Under the pieces are notes generated by a model. That model searched no databases, was not told the origin of the DNA, and was given only the letters and a program-made list of their open reading frames with translations. From Calothrix sp. NIES-4105 (GTDB lineage Bacteria; Cyanobacteriota; Cyanobacteriia; Cyanobacteriales; Nostocaceae), in the NCBI RefSeq assembly GCF_002368415.1, contig NZ_AP018290.1, positions 9,539,717 to 9,603,716 of the forward strand: 64,000 bases of DNA, in the 5' to 3' direction. A program made the translations under genes and the position numbers. Positions 9,544 to 18,300 of the stretch are shown here, in pieces (within the stretch, counting starts at the first letter, position 1; the number at the start of each line of letters is the position of its first letter).

Positions 9544-9720
9544 ATGAGTGAAGAAACTATAATGTCGGCGCCTCAATACTTTTATTTAATCACAGTCATG
9601 TTGTTTGGTAATGTTTGTTTTTATTTTAGAGCTATGATTATGAAGATGATAGGCGCCGTCAATTGTAATCACGCTACTGAATCAAGTAAGCCTGACATAT
9701 CTAATACTCTCTGCGAGTAA
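9544..9720 (+). CDS. Possible small membrane protein (58 residues)
   Basis: Short frame starting MSEETIMSAP, with one hydrophobic segment (about residues 11-32, QYFYLITVMLFGNVCFYFRA) and a polar, Cys-containing tail. A good ribosome-binding site (GAAGGTG) sits about eight bases before the ATG. The frame overlaps the 3' end of the minus-strand gene at 9669 by about 50 bases. I do not recognise the family. The Shine-Dalgarno sequence and single membrane segment favour a real gene, but the length gives little statistical support and chance remains possible. Confidence 0.35.
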   Translation: MSEETIMSAPQYFYLITVMLFGNVCFYFRAMIMKMIGAVNCNHATESSKPDISNTLCE

Positions 9721-10031
9721 GTTTCTGCAAGTTTAGCTACTTCTCCTCGACGAAGTTCCGAAGATAAAATATTATCTAAATTTATTTGCCAGCGCACGAG
9801 TTGGACTTGGATGTTAACTAATTCTTCGGCTTGTTCTGGTTCAATTTCTGCTGCTATCCATTCAATAAACCACTCGGTTTCATCTATTACAACTTCTACA
9901 CCTTTTTTAAATGCATCATTACAAAACGAACGAACGCGCGCTAGGTTTGAAGCAATATGTCCTAAGCGATGGGGAATATCAACGCTAAGAAAACTTGCTT
10001 TTTTTTCATCTAAAGTCAATTTCATATCCAC
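9669..10031 (-). CDS. Conserved hypothetical protein downstream of a DUF5674-like gene
   Basis: Mostly helical, acidic 120-residue protein (MKLTLDEKKASFLSVDIPHRLGHIASNLARV...EQAEELVNIQVQLVRWQINL). No catalytic motif or membrane segment is visible. Its start (GTG at 10031, or ATG at 10025) lies inside the last codons of the broken DUF5674-like gene, whose TGA is at 10006, so the two were translationally coupled. Such overlap suggests a two-gene unit, perhaps toxin-antitoxin-like, but nothing in the sequence proves this. Function unknown. Confidence 0.65.
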   Translation of the reverse strand: MDMKLTLDEKKASFLSVDIPHRLGHIASNLARVRSFCNDAFKKGVEVVIDETEWFIEWIAAEIEPEQAEELVNIQVQLVRWQINLDNILSSELRRGEVAKLAETYSQRVLDMSGLLDSVA

Positions 10032-10357
10032 CTATTAAATCCTCAGTAATTTTTTTTACACGTTCTTTTATTGCTGGGTCTTGAATAATCATCGAGCGAT
10101 TATTTTGACTTGGACGAATGTTAATAATCGATTCGTAATCAATCGACTGATTAAACGGTGTCCAATTGGCACCCCAAAGGTCACGCTGTCAGAAGAGCGT
10201 CCTCTAATAACAGAGCTTCACACCAAGCGTGTTTTTCTGCACCTCCTGCTAATATGCCACGTTCGATGTCAACTACTACCTTGATATAGACCCTCAAAGT
10301 TTCCAGCATCTGCTCAACCTGTTCCAAGGTCGTGCGTTCCCTAATTATAATTATCAA
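10006..10357 (-). pseudogene. DUF5674-like protein, frameshifted
   Basis: Two pieces in different frames on the minus strand. The first reads IIIIRERTTLEQVEQMLETL, then RVYIKVVVDIERGILAGGAE, then KHAWCEALLLED (from a TTG near 10357). The second reads QRDLWGANWTPFNQSIDYES, then IINIRPSQNNRSMIIQDPAI, then KERVKKITEDLIGGYEIDFR, ending at 10006. Together they match my memory of DUF5674 (VDIERxILAGG, then QRDxWGANW and INIRPSQxNRSM). The break lies at about 10187-10200. The 3' end overlaps the start of the following gene. The + strand 67-residue frame at 10081 is only the shadow of this gene. Confidence 0.65.
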
Positions 10358-10479
10358 TCCTCTACCCCCGTACTTAAAATTTAATTCGGCAAAGTGCCAT
10401 CACTAATTGATTAATGCACTTGAATGAAGCTATCTAAGCAAAATAGAACAAATGTTTTATGATTTTTTAATAGCTTTAA

Positions 10480-10515
10480 GTGCTATGTATATAGCATACA
10501 GTGCTATATAACAAT
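10480..10515. promoter_or_regulatory. Operator-like repeats upstream of the XRE gene
   Basis: TGCTAT-GTAT-ATAGCA is a perfect inverted repeat (10481-10496), and AGTGCTAT recurs about 20 bases later. It lies about 100 bases before the HTH gene at 10594, so autoregulation is a reasonable guess. Confidence 0.35.
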
Positions 10516-10593
10516 TGTGCTTGTTGCTGTAATACTTTGGCAGCGGGGCGCCCACGCTATGCTAAAAAAGCGAGTTGTTTTGATGTGTAGGAA

Positions 10594-10857
10594 ATGAGTG
10601 TTGTATTAAATGGGACAAGTGTACGGTGGAAGTTGCGTGAAGTAATGGCACGCCGTAAAATAACTAATAAGGCGTTGGCGGATGAACTAGGCATCCATCA
10701 AACAACTGTGTCTCGCCTCAAAACTCAGGATGTCTTACCCGAAATCGGTGGTGTGGTGTTAGGGCAAATGATTGATGCAATAAACAAATTAAGTAAAGAT
10801 AGTTACGGTGCCTGTGATTTATCTGAATTGATTGAATTAGTTGCTGCTGAGAAATAA
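10594..10857 (+). CDS. XRE-family helix-turn-helix regulator
   Basis: 87-residue DNA-binding protein. The HTH is clear: VRWKLREVMARRKITNKALADELGIHQTTVSRLKTQD (residues 10-46), with IHQTTVSRLK as the recognition helix. It is of the Cro/CI type that consists of little but the HTH. The start ATG at 10594 has TAGGAA six bases before it. It stands alone, with no partner gene in frame next to it; the next sequence downstream is a decayed ATPase gene. It is probably a regulator or an orphan antitoxin. Confidence 0.8.
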   Translation: MSVVLNGTSVRWKLREVMARRKITNKALADELGIHQTTVSRLKTQDVLPEIGGVVLGQMIDAINKLSKDSYGACDLSELIELVAAEK

Positions 10858-11030
10858 TTGATTCTTAGATGATTAACGGCGCCTGTCGTTGGCGTGAAGT
10901 TGCTTGCATCGGAGGAAGAATAAGGGGTTAACATTGGCGCCAATTTTCAGATATTCGTCATATAATAGTAAAGATACTTTTCAACCCTATTATTTACAAA
11001 ATATAATTTTATTCTATAAATTTATTAGTT

Positions 11031-11414
11031 ATGCGTATTAAAAAGTTACATATCCAAAAATGAGCGAGGATTTCAAGATATAACGCTCAATTTTCCGTAT
11101 GGCAACTTAGCAGTATTTGTTGGTATAAATGGCGCCGTTAAATCGACTATTTTAGATTGTATAGCAATAATGTTAGCTCGTTTAAAACCGTTGAACAAGT
11201 GTTCTTAGCTATTCAGATTTCCGGTTCTGATGATATTAGCATTGTTAACGCCAAAGCCATTCTTGATTTGGAAGAGTTTAACTTAACTCCTGAAGAAATG
11301 CAAAAGTTTAAAATAATTTTTGTAAAGCTCAATAAACAGCTGGCAGATTCATTGTATGAACAATACCCTACCAGTTCAGTAATTTCAGAAATTCGCCCAA
11401 AATCAGATGCATAG
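11031..11414 (+). pseudogene. Decayed AAA/RecF-like ATPase (N-terminal remnant)
   Basis: The frame from ATG 11031 reads MRIKKLHIQ, then continues after a frameshift as NERGFQDITLNFPYGNLAVF, then VGINGAVKSTILDCIAIMLARL, the usual N-terminus of AAA_23-type ATPases linked to nucleases. The P-loop is altered (GINGAVKST where GINGAGKST is expected), which would harm ATP binding. A third frame (11157-11414) carries later sequence (VFLAIQISGSDDISIVNAKA, then ILDLEEFNLTPEEM). The protein would normally be several hundred residues, so this is a truncated, frame-broken relic. Confidence 0.6.
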
Positions 11415-11666
11415 TCGGTTAGGTCAGCGCACATTACTAGGGGTTACGAATCATCTTAAGCTGAACTTTAACTAAAAACGCAAGTTCAATGATATTTGCT
11501 ATATATACAAGTAGTAAATTTTAAAGATGAATAAATCAAATAATTTTCAAACTAAAGATAATGGCTAACTCATTCTTTTGGTGGATGATTAGAAATAATT
11601 AAAATTATAACCTTGTGACTGAAAAATGGACATACTCACAGGACATACTTACAAAGGCATAAGTGA

Positions 11667-12158
11667 ATGGCACTTTACAAAATTAGTGATTTTTATGCAG
11701 ATTATCAAAACACGATTCAGAGCAAAGGTATCAAAGGGATGAGTGTTTATACTCAAGAAACTGATGAGAAAATAGGCGCCGTTAGTGATGTATTAGTAGA
11801 TGACGAAGGACAGCTCTGTTATCTTATCGTTGATATCGGTGATATTAGTTTTTGTATTTTTGCTAAGAAAGTATTATTGCCTATTGGTTTTGGCATAATT
11901 GATTTACTAGCTGACCGTGTGTATGTTGGGATAACAAAGCAACAAGCTGAAGATTTACCTGAGTACCAACAAGGTACAACCCTTGATTACGACTACTCTG
12001 AGCAGGCGCCTAGTGTATATTTTAGAACGTTACTAGAAGCTTCGGCGCCTCCAAATGCATCAGCACTACTAGCAACTGCTGCTATTGCTTCATCGGTTGC
12101 GTTAGCCGAACGTATTGCTCCTACTTACGACCGTGATACATACAACTACTCGCAATAG
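11667..12158 (+). CDS. PRC-barrel domain protein
   Basis: 163 residues. The PRC-barrel beta domain spans about residues 18-95 (GIKGMSVYTQETDEKIGAVS, then DVLVDDEGQLCYLIVDIGD), followed by an Ala-rich tail (SALLATAAIASSVALAERI) and a Tyr-rich end. PRC-barrels occur in photosynthetic reaction-centre H subunits and in RNA-processing factors. In cyanobacteria this form is often reported as a stress-related protein, so the exact role is unknown. The ATG at 11667 has no strong ribosome-binding site. It converges with the response regulator ending at 12177, just 18 bases away. Confidence 0.8.
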   Translation: MALYKISDFYADYQNTIQSKGIKGMSVYTQETDEKIGAVSDVLVDDEGQLCYLIVDIGDISFCIFAKKVLLPIGFGIIDLLADRVYVGITKQQAEDLPEYQQGTTLDYDYSEQAPSVYFRTLLEASAPPNASALLATAAIASSVALAERIAPTYDRDTYNYSQ

Positions 12159-12176
12159 TTGAGCGCGCGTGAAAAT

Positions 12177-14078
12177 TTAGATTAGCTTTCGACTTTCCGA
12201 AATAGTGCGTTCGAGCCGATTTAGTATGCGAGCAATTAATTCTGGTTCTACGATTGGCTTACTTATATAATCGTCTGCACCTGCCATAAATAGCTGATTT
12301 ATTGTCTGTGCATCTTTACGAACAGATAAAAACATTATTGGTAGGTGATTCCAATATGGGTCGTTTCGTACTACTTGGCATATATCTACACCATTAATAC
12401 TACTTAATGGCATTTCCGTATCTAGAATTAGCAAGTCGGGATTAAATGTATTCAATGTGTCCCAAAATCGTTGGGGATTATCGAGTAGAGTTAACTGGAA
12501 TCCCCAAGTCGAGAGTAAAGTGCGTAAAATATCTAACACCTGCGAGTCATTGTCTACAACCATAATTTTGGCGCCTGCGACATCAGCACGTTGTAGCACT
12601 TGAATAACTGCCGCCAAGACTAAAGAAGGAGCTACAGGTTTATGTAAAAAAGTTTGTGCCCCCAAACGAGCTACTTTTAACCTCAGATTAAAATCTTCAA
12701 CTTCCGTAAATACCAGCACAGGCAAAGCCAAATGATTACTCGTTAGTTCTGTTAACAGTTCTAAGCTACTTTCAATTGAGTTAGAAAGGTATAAATCCAG
12801 TAGTACTACATCTGGTACATTTTGGGCAATTACATCTCTAGCATCAGTTAGTGTCGCGACTTTAGCTTCAATTCCACAGGATGCAGCTGACTTTATAAAC
12901 TGCTGACTAAGTAAAGCATCGTCATTGATAATTAACAATCGGGGTTGTCGCTTCATGTTAGCTTCTCGTTGCCAAAGGCAACGAGAAGCTACCGCAATTG
13001 GTGGTTCTAATACGGTTGCTCGTTCGAGTTCTTGCCGCAGCGCGACAACAAGTTGCGATAGATATTCAACTTGAGCAATACTTTGTTGTATTCCAGCCCG
13101 AAAAATCTTTTCAATCTCACGAGATAAACGCGCAGCTTCCGTCAAACCAAAGCTCGCCAGCGAGCCAATTAACATGTGTGCTTCAGCAATTGCTTGTTGC
13201 TCTAGTTCTTCAGTCTGCCTACCGACAAGCAGCGCCGTAATATTTTGTTCTAAAATTGCGATGCGTTCGCTATACTTGGGCTTAAATCGTTTCCAAATGT
13301 TAACCAATGCCAAAGAAAATTGTGGTTGATATTGATTTTCTGTAGTCGCATCAATTTCTGTAGATTGGAAGTCAGGCGCCGGCGCAGTTGGAAGCTTAAC
13401 TTGGTCTAACCCTAATTTGAGCCGATACCCAAATCTGTGAACTGTCTCAATCAAATCTGAAGCCCCAGCGAGCTTAAGCTTCCGTCGTAAAGCTTTGATG
13501 TGCGCTCTAACAGCATTGGTTGAAGGTATTTGTTCAGATGGCCACAGATAATCAAGCAGCATTTCTTGAGTAAATATCCTGTTACTGTTACGTAAAAATA
13601 GTTCTAGTAAAGCGTATTCCTTTTCAGTCAGATGCAAAAGTTGCCCGTTGCAGGTGACTTGAAAGTTACTAGAGTCAAGTCTGACATTTCCTGCCTGGAT
13701 AGTATTCGAGCGAGTCGGAGTTTTGCGACGTATCAGAGCGCGTATCCGAGCTAATAACTCACTCGTGTCAAAAGGCTTAATCATATAGTCATCAGCTCCT
13801 GCGTCTAAGCCAATAACTTTGCTTGTACTACTGTCTAAAGCTGTCAATAGCAGAACCGAGATATCATTTTTTTGAGCGCGTAGCTGTCTGCAAAACATTA
13901 GACCATCCAGCTTAGGCAATATAATATCTAACACAACTAAGTCATAAGTAAACATTTGGGCAAGCGATAGTCCAGCCTCACCATCAGCGGCCAAATCAAC
14001 TGTGTAATGCTGACGTGTAAGAATATTTTTCAATACAAGAGCGGCGCCTTCATCGTCTTCTACTAATAAAATTTTCAT
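12177..14078 (-). CDS. OmpR-type response regulator with Hpt and two extra receivers
   Basis: 633 residues. Receiver 1 (1-115, MKILLVEDDEGAALVLKNIL, Asp in LVVLDIILPKLDG), OmpR-type winged helix (about 125-225, ending AHIKALRRKLKLAGASDLIETVHRFGYRL), an Hpt-like helical bundle (about 265-345, with His in EAHMLIGSLASFGLTEAARL), receiver 2 (about 377-495, VLLDLYL), and receiver 3 (about 505-625, LLILDTEMPLSSINGVDI, ending DDYISKPI). It therefore combines phosphotransfer and transcription output, a layout seen in cyanobacteria. A perfect palindromic repeat sits in the linker between the Hpt and receiver 2 (separate entry). The start ATG at 14078 is clear. No cognate kinase is adjacent; the hybrid kinase and fusion kinase at the start of the window are possible partners. 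Confidence 0.92.
   Translation of the reverse strand: MKILLVEDDEGAALVLKNILTRQHYTVDLAADGEAGLSLAQMFTYDLVVLDIILPKLDGLMFCRQLRAQKNDISVLLLTALDSSTSKVIGLDAGADDYMIKPFDTSELLARIRALIRRKTPTRSNTIQAGNVRLDSSNFQVTCNGQLLHLTEKEYALLELFLRNSNRIFTQEMLLDYLWPSEQIPSTNAVRAHIKALRRKLKLAGASDLIETVHRFGYRLKLGLDQVKLPTAPAPDFQSTEIDATTENQYQPQFSLALVNIWKRFKPKYSERIAILEQNITALLVGRQTEELEQQAIAEAHMLIGSLASFGLTEAARLSREIEKIFRAGIQQSIAQVEYLSQLVVALRQELERATVLEPPIAVASRCLWQREANMKRQPRLLIINDDALLSQQFIKSAASCGIEAKVATLTDARDVIAQNVPDVVLLDLYLSNSIESSLELLTELTSNHLALPVLVFTEVEDFNLRLKVARLGAQTFLHKPVAPSLVLAAVIQVLQRADVAGAKIMVVDNDSQVLDILRTLLSTWGFQLTLLDNPQRFWDTLNTFNPDLLILDTEMPLSSINGVDICQVVRNDPYWNHLPIMFLSVRKDAQTINQLFMAGADDYISKPIVEPELIARILNRLERTISESRKLI
12959..12991. 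repeat. Perfect 15-base-arm palindrome inside the response regulator gene
   Basis: TAGCTTCTCGTTGCC, AAA, then the exact complement GGCAACGAGAAGCTA. Lies in the coding sequence, in the linker between the Hpt and receiver 2, where it encodes about VASRCLWQREAN. It looks like a mobile palindrome that entered in frame. Confidence 0.8.
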
Positions 14079-14440
14079 AAATATAAATATTTTTACCTTT
14101 GCATCTGTCTAAGGGATTATTCATTAAATTGAATTAGTAATAAAAAGACTAATTCTCATTAGCCAATATTGTTTTCCCGATTTTTTTGAATTATTTTTAC
14201 TAATTTACTGATTTTTTCACAAAATATTCACTTAAAGATTTTAACTTAAAATGAGAGCAAATAATTTTTTAATAACACTTTATTTTCAGATAAATTTGTG
14301 CTTTATTTAACCAAATCTTAGCTTGAGTTACTTACGTGCTGGGTATTTTAGTTTACCTACAGTAAAAACTTCGTTGGGTTCCGTTCCAGAAGCCAACTTA
14401 CAACCGCAGTAAACGGCCATTGCTACAATTCAGTAATTAG
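14079..14440. other. Gap between divergent genes
   Basis: AT-rich. It must hold the promoters of the response regulator and of the gene at 14441, but no clear boxes, repeats or hairpins stand out. Confidence 0.4.
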
Positions 14441-14779
14441 ATGAGGTTTAACAAAATGACTTACAAAATTCGTCGTTTTAAAAGTAAGACTCAAGTATGT
14501 AGACGTATTCAAACTAATAAAACTCTGCAACTTCAAAAGGAAATACATACTTTGAAGTCAGAAATAGAAAACTTAACTTTGGAATTGCGCTGCAAAAGTT
14601 CCGAGATGAAAGAAATTAAGTCTTCGAGAGATATAGAACGGGAAATAAATTCTCTAATCATGTCAGTGTTTATAATTAATACTGATGAGAACAAATTAAA
14701 TGATAATTTAGCAGTGTTAGATATGCTAATTAATAATCTTACAAAAAAAATATTGGATTTTTCTTATTTCTGTAAATAG
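14441..14779 (+). CDS. Small coiled-coil protein, unknown
   Basis: 112 residues, basic N-terminus (KIRRFKSKTQVCRRIQTNKT) followed by a heptad-type coiled coil (LQLQKEIHTLKSEIENLTLE, then LRCKSSEMKEIKSSRDIERE) and a short hydrophobic end (LDMLINNLTKKILDFSYF). The start is ATG 14441 or 14456. No known family. It is followed by another small coiled-coil gene on the same strand and then by the big WD40 ATPase on the opposite strand, so the two small proteins could be partners of each other, but this is a guess. Confidence 0.55.
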   Translation: MRFNKMTYKIRRFKSKTQVCRRIQTNKTLQLQKEIHTLKSEIENLTLELRCKSSEMKEIKSSRDIEREINSLIMSVFIINTDENKLNDNLAVLDMLINNLTKKILDFSYFCK

Positions 14780-14879
14780 ACCCCAAATTTATTGTTACCA
14801 GACCCGGACAAGTTTTGGGTATGGTAACAATAGGTATTAAAAGCATACTTCCTTCCCAGCATAAGATTACCTATCTTCC

Positions 14880-14945
14880 TTCCTACGAGTGTGACCTTTG
14901 TGTCCTTTGTGTCCTTTGTGGTTAATTCAAAATCAGTATTCTTTG
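14880..14945. repeat. CCTTTGTGT tandem repeat
   Basis: Short tandem run of TGTGTCCTTTG units before GTGGTTAATTC. It belongs to the same CTTTGTG/CACAAAG family as the elements at 2586 and 40599. Confidence 0.6.
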
Positions 14946-14981
14946 AGTGGGAAGGGAGTAACATTGCCATTACGTAGAAAA

Positions 14982-15332
14982 ATGAAAAAAACACTTCAAA
15001 TTACTGATCAAACAAAATTAATTGACCAAGAAAGCAATGAAAAATTATTAGCGGCAAGAGAAGATATAGAATTTTTGCGCGAGTTGGTAGAGAGTCAAAA
15101 ATTATATACATCCCGCGTAGAAAAGAAATTGCTGAATGCTAACAAGGAGTTAGAAATTTTAAATGACCAATTAGCTAAGACACTTATGTTAGGGGTGAGC
15201 TTTGATGAAGCTAAAGCAATAGCTAAAACAATTTTGAAGAATGAAGAAGGTAGTAGTGAGTTAGTTGCAAAGTTACTCACTATTATTTATGGTTTACCAG
15301 TTGAACCAAAAGAATTGAAAAAGAAAACATAA
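14982..15332 (+). CDS. Small coiled-coil protein overlapping the WD40 gene end
   Basis: 116 residues from ATG 14982 (an in-frame TTG at 14964 has a better ribosome-binding site, GGGAGT, and would add six residues; starts further upstream lie in a repeat). It has a long coiled coil (NEKLLAAREDIEFLRELVES, then QKLYTSRVEKKLLNANKELE) and a compact C-terminal helical part (GVSFDEAKAIAKTILKNEEG, then SSELVAKLLTIIYGLPVEP). Not recognised. Its last 39 bases overlap the 3' end of the minus-strand WD40 gene in antisense, so one of the two genes ends in borrowed sequence; the WD40 protein has an odd tail (CFLFQFFWFNW), suggesting that it is the one extended. Confidence 0.55.
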   Translation: MKKTLQITDQTKLIDQESNEKLLAAREDIEFLRELVESQKLYTSRVEKKLLNANKELEILNDQLAKTLMLGVSFDEAKAIAKTILKNEEGSSELVAKLLTIIYGLPVEPKELKKKT

Positions 15333-18300
15333 ATCCTTCGACTCCTCTGGACGAGTTGCAAAGTAACCCTTCAACCAATCACAACCCTGAGCTAGTAAAT
15401 TATCTAAGTCTAAATTCCACAATTTGATCGTGTCGTCCCCAGATGCAGAAGCGATAGTGTTACCATCTGGACTAAAAGCGATGCTCCAGACTGAATCAGT
15501 ATGTCCAGTCAAGGTAGAAATTTGTTTACCTGTAGCAACATTCCACAATTTAATCGTTTTATCATTACTTGCAGATACTAAAATTTTGCCATCTGGACTA
15601 AAAGCGATGCTCAGGACTCCTTTTTTATGTCTGGTTAGGGTAGAAATTTCTTTTCCTGTGGCGCCATCCCATAGTTTAATTGTTTTATTACCAGCGGAAG
15701 CTATGATTTTTCCATCTGGACTGTAAACAACACTTGTGACTACTTCTTTATGTCCAATTAGTGTAGAAATTAATTTTCCGGTGGCGCCATTCCATAGTTT
15801 AATAGTTTTATCGTTACTGGCAGAAGCGATAGTGTTACCATCTGGACTATAAACGATACTTCTGACTAAATCTTGATGTCCAATTAAGGTAGAAATTTCT
15901 TTTCCTGTGGCGCCATTCCATAATTTAATAGTTTTGTCCCAAGATGCGGAAGCTAAAGTTTTGCCATCTGGACTGTATGCGACGCTGTTAACTTCATCAG
16001 TATGTCCAGTTAGGGTAGAAATTAATTTTCCTGTTGTGACATTCCATAATTTGATGGTGTTGTCGCGACTTGCAGAAGCCAAAGTTTTGCTATCTGGACT
16101 GTAAGCGGCACTCCAAATTCTACCTGTATGCCCCTGAAGGGTGGAAATTAGTTTTTTTGTGCTAGCATCCCATAATTTGATGGTTTTATCTTCACTTGCA
16201 GAAGCGATAGTGTTACCATCTGGACTGTATGCGACGCTCGTTACCCAAGATTTATGCCCTGTCAGGGTGGAAGTTGGTTTTTCTATGCCAACATCCCACA
16301 ATTTTATGGTTTGGTCATCACTTGCGGAAGCTAAAGTTTTACCATCTGGACTGTAAACTATGCTGTTGATTATACTTTGATGTCCATTCAAGGTAGAAAT
16401 TTGTTTTCTTGTGTCAACATTCCATAATTTGATGCTTCCATCAAGATTTGCAGTAACTAAGCTTTTACCATCTGGACTATAAACGATGGTCTTGATACTA
16501 GATTCATCCTCAGCCAAGGTAGAAATTTCTTTTCCTGTGGCGCCGTCCCATAATTTAATGGTTCTATCATCACTTGCGGAAGCGATAGTGTTGCCATCTG
16601 GACTGTAAACTATGCTGCTAACTAAATCTTTGTGCCCAGTCAAGGTAGCAATTTGTTTTCTTGCAGTGACATCCCACAATTTAATTGTATTATCACCACT
16701 TGCCGAAGCTAACGTTTTACCATCCGGACTATAAACGACGCTACTAACCCACAATTTATGACCTGTCAGGGTACCAATTTCTTTGCTTGTATTAACATTC
16801 CATAGTTTAATTGTATTATCATTACTTGCGGAAGCTAAAGTTTTGCTATCTGGACTCGTTACGACGCTGTTGACCTGATCAGTATGTCCAGTTAGGGTAG
16901 AAATGATTTTTCCTGTGGCGACATCCCACAATTTGATTGTTTTATCAACGCTTGCGGAAGCGATAGTGTTGCCATCTGGACTGTAAACAACGCTAATGAC
17001 CGCATCTTGATGCCCAACTAGGGTAGAAATTAGTTTACCTGTGGCGCCATTCCACAATTTGATAGTTTTGTCATTACTTGCGGAAGCGATAGTGTTGCCA
17101 TCTGGACTGTAAACGATGCTTCTGACCCAATCTGTATGCCCTTCTATGCGATTTTTTTCGTGAATATCTAATAGAATTTTCTGTAAACTAAACACAGGAC
17201 TATATGCTGGATAGTCTACTAAAGATTGTTTTGATTTAACTAAAGTTTTCAAGCCCTGTCCAGTCTGCATTGCTAATAGTAAACCATCAATTTCTCTTCC
17301 ACCCTTAAAGTCTTGTAATGCGCTTGTTCCATCTTGTTCAAGGTAAGTTGCTGTAACAGCATTTTGACGAGAATGTTCTGCTTGTGTGACTACAAATAAT
17401 GAGAGCAGTAAAGAGGACACCAAAATAATACCACCAATACGAATGCGCCGATTTGCTTTATTAGTTGCTTTTCTTAAAATATTATTGGCTTGCTTTTGTG
17501 CTTCGGCGCCTTTTCGCTCTATTTCTAGATTAACTTCGTATTCAAGCTTTTCTAATTCTCTAGCTTTTTTTTCTTGAGCGAGTGCTATTTCTGCTTGCCG
17601 TTTTTCTAATTCCTTACTGGCAGCCAAAAACTGATAATCTCTGTCACCCAAACATTTACTCATTGCCCAAGAAGTAGCATCCCGCAACGCTTGCCCCCGC
17701 AATAAGCGTGACTCATCTTGACAATTTGAGTCAAACCATGCTGTTAAATTATAAGCATAAGGGCGTACTTTCGCTAATTCTTTCTCAGCCCAATTCCAAT
17801 CAAACACTAACTCGTATATACGATTATAAACTTTTAAAACCGCGTTACTTTTAGCAACAAGCCCTGATAGCCTTAATTCTACCTGTTCTGCGCTTTCGTC
17901 TGCTACAACTTGATAGCGCCTGTCATTTGTACCATTTGAAAGTAAAATGCGTTGATAAAGTCCTAAAAGGCGACTTCTATATTTTTCATTCTTCTCAGAA
18001 ATTATCCGGTTTAGTATCGTTTGCAAATGTTCGGGTTCATCTTGAGATTCCCAGTTAGTAATAATTCGGTTTCTGATTATTTCTTCTACCCACTGCGCTT
18101 CAGCATTATTTTGCGGTTCGGTACGAGATTTTACGAGATAGTTACAAACTTTTTGAGTTAAAAATGGCTGTCCATAAGTCCAATTTAATACTTCTTGTAA
18201 TACAATTTCTGGATTACTTACTTTACCAGATAAACCTGGAGCTAAAGATGATTTTACTTCTTCTATAGTAAACCCTGTTAACTCAATTGCCTCACCAATA

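Noticed and set aside
10081-10284. + strand frame of 67 codons
   Set aside because: It is antisense to the frameshifted DUF5674-like gene.
15424-17577. Several + strand open frames of 60-100 codons opposite the WD40 gene
   Set aside because: They are antisense shadows of the repetitive WD40 sequence and repeat at the blade period.
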